6,142 nucleotides of DNA from Deltaproteobacteria bacterium. Lineage in GTDB: Bacteria > Desulfobacterota > Desulfarculia > Adiutricales > JAGVGV01. A program made the position numbers and the translations under genes. Below, piece after piece: positions 1 through 4,115 of the stretch. The notes below the pieces were generated by a model that made no database searches, was not told where the DNA came from, and saw nothing but the letters and a program-made list of their open reading frames with translations. The DNA is taken from the NCBI GenBank assembly GCA_015233515.1, contig JADFXS010000063.1, forward strand, positions 6,072-12,213. The letters run 5' to 3'. The stretch's first letter is position 1; each line of letters opens with the position of its first letter.

Positions 1-22
1 CTCCCTTCGGCCGAAATGACAG
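1..22. repeat. Intergenic repeat arm, left copy (cut by window edge)
   Basis: This 22-base stretch matches 1547-1568 at 19 of 22 positions in the same orientation (differences at positions 11, 14 and 21). It contains the perfect palindrome TTCGGCCGAA. Read on the minus strand it begins with TGTCATTTCG, the same start as the 50-base palindrome at 1355-1404, so the three look like members of one dispersed intergenic family. The element probably continues left of the window. Confidence 0.55.
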
Positions 23-85
23 ACTGGGGCGTTCGCGAATGAGCTGAGATTTTGACCGCATCATTCCGAAAAAGCTTTCGAGCAC

Positions 86-94
86 TGCTATAAG
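86..94 (+). promoter_or_regulatory. Candidate extended -10 promoter for dhaK
   Basis: TGCTATAAG reads as an extended -10 (TGn followed by TATAAG, five of six matches to TATAAT). No good -35 lies 16-18 bases upstream; the nearest TTGACC (52-57) is too far away at 31 bases. Transcription would start near 101 and leave a leader of about 50 bases before the ATG at 151. This is a consensus match only. Confidence 0.35.
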
Positions 95-134
95 CCCGAA
101 AATTGCAAGGCGACGAAATAATAAACCTCAATGG

Positions 135-140
135 AAAGGA
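135..140 (+). promoter_or_regulatory. Ribosome binding site that decides the dhaK start
   Basis: AAAGGA lies 10 bases before the ATG at 151. The longer reading from the TTG at 103 has no Shine-Dalgarno sequence and would add 16 residues unlike any DhaK N-terminus, so 151 is preferred. The second ATG at 154 is possible but lies farther from the site. Confidence 0.6.
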
Positions 141-150
141 ACAAACGGCC

Positions 151-1152
151 ATGATGAAAAAGTTTATTAATCGCCCGGAAAACTTGACTATGGAAATGTT
201 AGAGGGACTTTCCTTGGCTTTCCCGGAACTTTTGGAATTGAAGGGTGAAAGCGGCAAGCTGGTGGTCAACAGGAAATTGAATCAGGCGAACCGGGTAACC
301 GTGGTTTCCATAGGCGGAACAGGCCACGAGCCGGCGCTGTCCGGATTAGTCGGCGAGGGCATGCTGGATATTTCCGTTCCGGGAGATGTCTTCGCCGCCC
401 CCGGCCCCAAGGATGTCATCGAAGCCCTTAAATTGGCGGATCAAGGCCAGGGTGTGCTTTTCATCGTCCTGAACCACGCCGGTGATATGCTCACCGCCAA
501 GATGGTGATGAAAACGGTTGAAAAAGAAGGACTTCACGTCAAACAGGTGACCACCCAGGAGGATATTGCCAACGCGCCGCGCAGTAACAGCGATGATCGC
601 CGCGGATTGGTGGGTTGTGTCCCACTGTACCATATCGCCGGCGCCGCCGCGGCCGCGGGGAAATCCCTCGAAGAAGTCCGCTCGATTGCCCAACGTTTCG
701 CGGATAGCATGGCCACGGTGGCGGTAGCCTGTAAGGGTGCGACTCACCCGGCCACCGGCATGGAAATATCCGTGTACAACGACACGGAGATGGAGATAGG
801 CGCGGGACAACACGGCGAGGGCGGCGGAGGCAAAATGCCCATGAAGACCGCCGACGAAACCGCGGACATCATGCTGAATCTGCTGGTCCAGGATTTAGGG
901 ATCAAACCCGGCGAACGTCTTATGCTCATTGTCAACGGTTCCGGCGCAACAACCATCATGGAGCAGTCCATCGTTTTCCGTCGTGCCTATAAATTGTTAA
1001 AGGAAAAAGGTATTGAGGTTGCGGCCGGTTATGTAGGTGAATTGCTAACGGTTCAAGAGGCCGCGGGTTTTCAAATGTTCATCGCCCGCATGGATGACGA
1101 ACTGATCGAACTGTGGAACAAACCCTGCAAGACTCCATATTTTAATAAATGA
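151..1152 (+). CDS. dhaK: Dihydroxyacetone kinase subunit DhaK (DhaK-domain protein)
   Basis: This 333-residue protein matches the usual length of a single DhaK subunit. DhaK binds dihydroxyacetone (or a related short ketose) covalently through a histidine. Its partner DhaL supplies the nucleotide, taking phosphate from ATP or from the PTS protein DhaM. All three active-site residues of the family are visible: His59 in GGTGHEPA, Asp112 in NHAGDML, and the hemiaminal-forming His221 in MEIGAGQHGE. The family blocks PGDVFAAP (77-84), RRGLVG (150-155) and VNGSGAT (261-267) are also present. It has no signal peptide or membrane segment, so it should be cytoplasmic. The sequence departs from classical DhaK at several sites (for example GHEPAL for GHEPAH, and a glycine run at 222-227), so the sugar could be another ketose such as erythrulose. 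No DhaL or DhaM is encoded in the window; a repeat island follows instead. The fold is certain, the exact substrate is not. Confidence 0.9.
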   Translation: MMKKFINRPENLTMEMLEGLSLAFPELLELKGESGKLVVNRKLNQANRVTVVSIGGTGHEPALSGLVGEGMLDISVPGDVFAAPGPKDVIEALKLADQGQGVLFIVLNHAGDMLTAKMVMKTVEKEGLHVKQVTTQEDIANAPRSNSDDRRGLVGCVPLYHIAGAAAAAGKSLEEVRSIAQRFADSMATVAVACKGATHPATGMEISVYNDTEMEIGAGQHGEGGGGKMPMKTADETADIMLNLLVQDLGIKPGERLMLIVNGSGATTIMEQSIVFRRAYKLLKEKGIEVAAGYVGELLTVQEAAGFQMFIARMDDELIELWNKPCKTPYFNK

Positions 1153-1354
1153 AATAACGGTAAAAGTGTTTCTGGGGCCCGGTTATTTGCCGAACTCAAT
1201 TTTGAAGACAACAAATACAGCGGTATTCTTCGGCTTTAAAATCTCGATCTCCTCGATCTGGGCCCCAATTGCCCGTGTTGCTGTCGTCTATCCGAAGAAA
1301 CAACACCACGGTATCGGTTCAAAGTGCTCGGACTTGCCTCCGAACACAGCGTAT

Positions 1355-1404
1355 GGTGTCATTTCGATGAGCGGCGCAAGCCGCGAAGAGAAATCTCTGA
1401 CACC
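1355..1404. repeat. 50-base imperfect palindrome with GCAA loop (REP-like)
   Basis: The outer arms are GGTGTCA (1355-1361) and TGACACC (1398-1404). Inside them ATTTC (1361-1365) pairs with GAAAT (1390-1394). The core is GCGGC-GCAA-GCCGC (1371-1384), a perfect 5-bp stem closed by a GNRA-type tetraloop. A 5-by-5 internal mismatch (GATGA against GAAGA) separates the core from the outer stem. Position between genes, the nested symmetry and the shared TGTCATTTCG start with other copies in this window mark it as a dispersed intergenic palindrome. It encodes nothing. Confidence 0.65.
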
Positions 1405-1422
1405 CCAAGACCTTCCTTTCCC

Positions 1423-1510
1423 TGGTTCCCAAGCTCTAAGGGAACCACTTTTAAGGCAAGCTGGAGCTTCCCGGCTTCTCCTAGCTCCCGAACTGGAGCT
1501 TGGGAGTTAG
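1423..1510. repeat. Cluster of nested inverted repeats (TTCCCAAGCTC type)
   Basis: Three overlapping symmetries are visible. TGGTTCCC (1423-1430) pairs with GGGAACCA (1440-1447) around a 9-base loop, and a short CTTTT follows. TCCCAAGCTC (1427-1436) pairs over a longer distance with GAGCTTGGGA (1496-1505). CTAGCTCCC (1481-1489) pairs with GGGAGTTAG (1502-1510), with one G-T pair. A small palindrome AAGCTGGAGCTT lies between them (1458-1469). The alternatives exclude each other, so the region could fold in more than one way. Repeats built on TTCCCAAGCTC/GAGCTTGGGAA are common between genes in several bacterial groups; assignment to that class is by resemblance. Confidence 0.6.
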
Positions 1511-1546
1511 TGGATAGTAAGCCTTTATTGAAAATAACCAAAAATT

Positions 1547-1568
1547 CTCCCTTCGGTCGTAATGACGG
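1547..1568. repeat. Intergenic repeat arm, right copy
   Basis: This stretch is a direct copy of bases 1-22 with 19 of 22 matches. The two copies lie on either side of dhaK in the same orientation. Here the inner palindrome is broken (TTCGGTCGTA in place of TTCGGCCGAA), so this copy appears more decayed than the left one. Confidence 0.55.
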
Positions 1569-1660
1569 CAAGCGGACATTTCTTGGCGCCATAACCTTGC
1601 GACCCGTGGGGTTGGGCATTTCTAAAAAACAGCCATCGGTTGTCATCGTGAGGAACGATC

Positions 1661-2236
1661 ATGTCATCTCTTTTAGACCAAGATAAATTAACCCAGGCTT
1701 GGATTTTGGCCGCGGAAGCTCATGCCGATCAGTTTATACCGGGATTGTCTTTACCCTATATCGTGCATGTCGGCAATGTGACCATGGAAGTTCTGACCGC
1801 TTTTGCCAGTGAAGATGAGCCGAGGAATCGCAATCTGGCTGTTCTCTGCGCATTGTTGCATGACACGCTCGAAGATACCAAGTTACAAGTCGAAAGAATT
1901 GCTTTGGAGTTCGGTCCGGATGTCGTCGCCGGCGTAAAAGCCCTGACCAAGGACAGAACCATGGGAACAAAGCGGGAACAAATGCAGGACTCCCTCACGC
2001 GTATCAGGGAACAGCCCAAGGAAATATGGATGGTCAAGCTGGCGGACCGGATCGTCAACTTGCAGCCGCCGCCACTCCATTGGAATTATGAAAAAATCCA
2101 GGCTTACCACTCGGAAGCCATGCTCATCCATGATACGCTGCGGGAAGGATCTGCCTTTCTGGCCAAGCGACTCACGGAAAAAATCAGATATTACGCCCGT
2201 TATGTGACACTCACGCCGGCCAATGCCGATGCCTGA
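1661..2236 (+). CDS. HD-domain hydrolase, (p)ppGpp hydrolase (MESH1/SpoT-like) family
   Basis: This 191-residue protein is about the size of a stand-alone small alarmone hydrolase and has no synthetase, TGS or ACT domain. Enzymes of this fold use Mn2+ to remove the 3' pyrophosphate of (p)ppGpp. The metal and catalytic set is complete: His36 in LPYIVHV, His67-Asp68 and Glu71-Asp72 in LLHDTLEDT, and Asp129 with Asn133 in VKLADRIVNL. The family's Lys-rich segment is seen as LTKDRTMGTKREQM (95-108). The start is supported by GAGGAA (1650-1655), seven bases before the ATG. An oddity is that the segment before His36 reads FIPGLSLPYI where canonical hydrolases carry an Arg-Lys pair that contacts the guanine, so the true substrate may differ. 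It is probably cytoplasmic. It is codirectional with the racemase gene 121 bases downstream, but a palindrome lies between and co-transcription is uncertain. The fold is sure; (p)ppGpp as substrate is an inference. Confidence 0.85.
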   Translation: MSSLLDQDKLTQAWILAAEAHADQFIPGLSLPYIVHVGNVTMEVLTAFASEDEPRNRNLAVLCALLHDTLEDTKLQVERIALEFGPDVVAGVKALTKDRTMGTKREQMQDSLTRIREQPKEIWMVKLADRIVNLQPPPLHWNYEKIQAYHSEAMLIHDTLREGSAFLAKRLTEKIRYYARYVTLTPANADA

Positions 2237-2248
2237 TTTTAATATTTC

Positions 2249-2263
2249 AAACCGGACCGGTTT
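2249..2263. repeat. 15-base palindrome between hydrolase and racemase genes
   Basis: AAACCGG and CCGGTTT flank a single central base, 12 bases after the hydrolase stop and about 95 bases before the racemase start. A shorter CCGA-TCT-TCGG hairpin follows directly (2264-2274). The near-zero loop makes it a poor RNA hairpin but a plausible dimeric protein-binding site. No T-run follows, so it is not a convincing terminator. Confidence 0.35.
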
Positions 2264-2344
2264 CCGATCTTCGGGATTATGACCACGGTTTTAGTCAAAA
2301 TAAGTTAAATCATGGCGATTTAGTATTGAGACAAAGTTGCGGCA

Positions 2345-2348
2345 GGAG
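2345..2348 (+). promoter_or_regulatory. Ribosome binding site that decides the racemase start
   Basis: GGAG lies nine bases before the ATG at 2358. The longer reading from the TTG at 2337 would run through this site and add seven residues before MKTIGILGGM, which is itself the typical family N-terminus. Confidence 0.65.
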
Positions 2349-2357
2349 TACAATCGA

Positions 2358-3050
2358 ATGAAAACCATCGGCATTCTTGGCGGGATGAGCCCGGAATCAA
2401 CCCTTGAATATTACCGCTTGATCAACCAGGAAATCCGAGCCAGACGCGGCGGTTTTTCTTCGGCCCCTCTGCTTTTATATTCCTTTGATTTCGCGATAAT
2501 TCAGAAGCTTTCCGCGCAAGGAGCCTGGGAAGAGCTAGGCAACCTTCTTGGGGAGAAGGCCAAGGTTCTGGAAGCGGCCGGCGCTCAAGGCCTCCTCATC
2601 GCCGCCAACACCATGCATCTTTTGGCGGATGACATCCGGAAAATGATCAAAATTCCGTTGATCCATATCGCCGAAGTAACCGGTCAGGCCATTTTAGCTT
2701 CAAAGCTGGATACGGTCGGCTTATTGGGCACCAAATTCACCATGGAAAAGGATTTTTACACGGGACTATTGAAGAATAAGTTCGGTCTGAAAGTCCTGGT
2801 TCCCAGTGAACTCCAGCGCCAAGTGATTCACGACATCATCTATGATGAACTTTGTTGCGGTGTGATTAAGACAGAATCAAAAAAAATCTTTCTTGATATT
2901 ATCCATGATATGTCCAGCCTCGGCGGCCAGGGCTTTATTCTAGGCTGCACGGAAATCCCCCTTCTTATCACTCAGGAGGATTCGCCCTGGCCTCTTTTTG
3001 ACACCACGGCCATCCATGCCAAGGCGGCCGCGGATTTCGCCCTGTCCTGA
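2358..3050 (+). CDS. Aspartate/glutamate racemase-family protein (YgeA-like)
   Basis: This 230-residue protein is the same length as E. coli YgeA and similar from end to end. Landmarks are the N-terminal MKTIGILGGMSPEST (1-15), ANTMH (83-87), LLGTKFTMEKDFY (122-134), LGCTEIPLL (195-203) and FDTTAIHA (214-221). The family interconverts L- and D-amino acids without a cofactor, using two facing acid/base residues, usually two cysteines. Here the second is present (Cys197). The first position, normally Cys and in YgeA Thr83, is Ala83 (IAANTMH). It may therefore act on one enantiomer only, use a different partner residue, or have another activity. No signal peptide is seen, so it is cytoplasmic. 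It is convergent with the TPR gene across a 38-base gap that shows no clear terminator hairpin. Family membership is certain, racemase activity is doubtful. Confidence 0.9.
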   Translation: MKTIGILGGMSPESTLEYYRLINQEIRARRGGFSSAPLLLYSFDFAIIQKLSAQGAWEELGNLLGEKAKVLEAAGAQGLLIAANTMHLLADDIRKMIKIPLIHIAEVTGQAILASKLDTVGLLGTKFTMEKDFYTGLLKNKFGLKVLVPSELQRQVIHDIIYDELCCGVIKTESKKIFLDIIHDMSSLGGQGFILGCTEIPLLITQEDSPWPLFDTTAIHAKAAADFALS

Positions 3051-3088
3051 GGGTTTGTTCGATATGAAACGTTTTATCTGGCAGTCTG

Positions 3089-3871
3089 TCAGCACTTTTC
3101 ATGGGCCAAGGTTCCCTGGACTCCGTCCAGCAGTTTTGTAGCTCTTTCGAACTCGGGATTGAGGGATAAGGCTCGTTGGAGGCTTTTCTCGGCGTTGGCA
3201 AGGTCACCCATTTCTATAAAAAGACGCGCAACGTTGAAGTGTAAGTTTTCATCCAGAGGGGAGAGCAATAAGGCTTTGGTGTATGAGGTTAGGGCCTCTT
3301 TGTATTTTTTATCCTTACGCAAGGAAATGGCCATGCGATTAAGAATAAAAACGGAATCCGGGTCGCGGGTCGTGGCGATAGTGAATATTTTTTGAGCTTC
3401 GTTCCAACGCTGGATATTCAAGTAGGCGTCGCCGATAGTAATCAAATGGTCGGTTTCGCAGTTTACATCGTTTACTACTCCCATGAAAGCCACCCAGGCT
3501 TTTTCAAAATTCTTGTCCGCCAGTAATCCCAGACCTCGCCTCAGCTTTTCGTTGATACTTTCCCTCTTGGCGTCTCTAAGCTGAAACAGGTAATCGATAT
3601 TCACTTGATGTTCGCCCCGAAGAAATGAGACTTGGCCAAACTCCTGGACGAACTTCTTGTTCTGGGCCATGGCTTTTTCGATGATATAAAATGCTTGTTC
3701 GACTTGAGTTTTTTCCGCTTTGAGCAGAGTGGTTTCCAGAAAATACTGGAGAGCTGTAATCAAATTGTTAATCGCCGCTAAAAAATCTCCGTCTTCCATG
3801 TCCTTTTTTACTTGGGCGATCAGCTTGAAAATGCCTTTCACTTTAGCTGGATCAAAAGCGGGCTTGGCCAT
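3089..3871 (-). CDS. TPR-repeat protein of unknown role
   Basis: This 260-residue soluble protein has no signal peptide or membrane segment. The N-terminal half (about 8-100) is predicted helical and resembles no family I can name. The C-terminal half holds four consecutive 34-residue tetratricopeptide repeats at roughly 105-138, 139-172, 173-206 and 207-240. They show the usual small and aromatic positions (for example ITIGDAYLNIQRWNEAQKIF and FNVARLFIEMGDLANAEKSL). TPR arrays form a curved helical scaffold that binds peptides or proteins, so an adaptor role is likely, but the partner is unknown. The chosen start gives MAKPAF; an ATG at 3886 would add five residues but has no ribosome binding site. 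It is divergent from the MCP gene, which raises the possibility of joint regulation or a role in signalling; nothing else supports this. Confidence 0.85.
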   Translation of the reverse strand: MAKPAFDPAKVKGIFKLIAQVKKDMEDGDFLAAINNLITALQYFLETTLLKAEKTQVEQAFYIIEKAMAQNKKFVQEFGQVSFLRGEHQVNIDYLFQLRDAKRESINEKLRRGLGLLADKNFEKAWVAFMGVVNDVNCETDHLITIGDAYLNIQRWNEAQKIFTIATTRDPDSVFILNRMAISLRKDKKYKEALTSYTKALLLSPLDENLHFNVARLFIEMGDLANAEKSLQRALSLNPEFERATKLLDGVQGTLAHEKC

Positions 3872-3878
3872 GAAGACA

Positions 3879-3884
3879 CCCCTC
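3879..3884 (-). promoter_or_regulatory. Ribosome binding site that decides the TPR-protein start
   Basis: On the minus strand GAGGGG lies seven bases before the ATG at 3871. It overlaps the alternative upstream ATG (3886-3884), which has only AT-rich sequence before it. This favours initiation at 3871. Confidence 0.65.
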
Positions 3885-3898
3885 ATAAATATTATTAC

Positions 3899-3927
3899 TA
3901 TCTACCATGAGGAATCGGTTAGGTCAA
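3899..3927 (-). promoter_or_regulatory. Candidate sigma-70 promoter for the TPR gene
   Basis: On the minus strand TTGACC (3927-3922, five of six matches to TTGACA) is followed after exactly 17 bases by TAGATA (3904-3899, three of six to TATAAT). Transcription would start about 20 bases before the ribosome binding site, in the AT-rich stretch before the gene. The -35 and spacing are good, the -10 is weak. Confidence 0.45.
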
Positions 3928-4019
3928 CATGGTATACTTTCCACTTTTTTTTTCGATCATATTTGAAAAGCATTTGATATCGTCGCTAATTACATGTCTC
4001 ACCTTTTTATCCTCTCCGG

Positions 4020-4050
4020 CATGGAATTTCTCATGGAATTTAGGTATAGT
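4020..4050 (+). promoter_or_regulatory. Tandem 10-base repeat and candidate -10 upstream of the MCP gene
   Basis: CATGGAATTT occurs twice as a direct repeat with a 12-base period (4020-4029 and 4032-4041). Immediately after lies TATAGT (4045-4050), five of six matches to TATAAT and about 65 bases before the start codon. The -35 region (TGGAAT, 4022-4027) is poor, so the repeats may be an activator site in place of a -35. A second possible start signal, extended -10 TGGTATACT (3930-3938), lies farther upstream. No flagellar sigma-28 or sigma-54 consensus was found. Confidence 0.3.
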
Positions 4051-4102
4051 ACTACTACAAAGTCATGACGTGGATCTGATATTTTTTGCCTACTCGGCTT
4101 GT

Positions 4103-4109
4103 GGAGGAG
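4103..4109 (+). promoter_or_regulatory. Strong ribosome binding site that decides the MCP start
   Basis: GGAGGAG lies six bases before the ATG at 4116. The alternative TTG at 4086 would read through this site and add ten polar residues before the basic MKLSKK start that precedes the first membrane helix, so 4116 is preferred. Confidence 0.8.
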
Positions 4110-4115
4110 TTCCGC

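Larger units (their letters stand above)
1153..1660. other. Gene-free, repeat-rich island between dhaK and the HD hydrolase
   Basis: I see no credible gene here. Open frames exist on both strands, but they lack ribosome binding sites and run through palindromes. The left part (1153-1350) holds a weak 7-bp inverted pair just after the dhaK stop (1152-1158 with 1182-1188, 23-base loop), a tandem CTCGATCT pair (1243-1250 and 1252-1259), and an inverted pair GGGGCCC/GGGCCCC (1174-1180, 1260-1266). The right part holds the palindromes and the repeat copy listed separately. No strong intrinsic terminator (GC-rich stem followed directly by a T-run) is visible after dhaK. Confidence 0.6.

Noticed and set aside
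52..94. TTGACC (52-57) with TATAAG (89-94) as a -35/-10 pair for dhaK
   Set aside because: The spacing is 31 bases, far too long for a sigma-70 promoter; only the extended -10 was kept.
346..813. Long open frame of 155 codons on the minus strand inside dhaK
   Set aside because: It lies fully antisense to a clearly conserved DhaK gene, has Arg/Gly/His-rich low-plausibility composition and no recognisable domain.
1152..1188. Possible terminator after dhaK (AAATAAC with GTTATTT)
   Set aside because: The stem is AT-rich, only 7 bp with a 23-base loop, and no T-run follows.
1166..1510. Open frame of 114 codons on the plus strand after dhaK
   Set aside because: It starts at GTG without a ribosome binding site and runs through two palindromic repeats; composition is not protein-like.
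1355..1568. CRISPR array in the repeat island
   Set aside because: The repeats are palindromes of different sequence and orientation without regular spacing or constant spacer length.
1324..1686. Open frame on the plus strand overlapping the hydrolase start
   Set aside because: It reads through all the repeats and past the well-supported hydrolase start at 1661 in another frame.
3051..3088. Bidirectional terminator between the convergent racemase and TPR genes
   Set aside because: The 38-base gap shows no inverted repeat of useful length.
3941..3953. T-run as a terminator between the divergent genes
   Set aside because: No stem precedes it on either strand and both flanking genes start here, so no terminator is expected.
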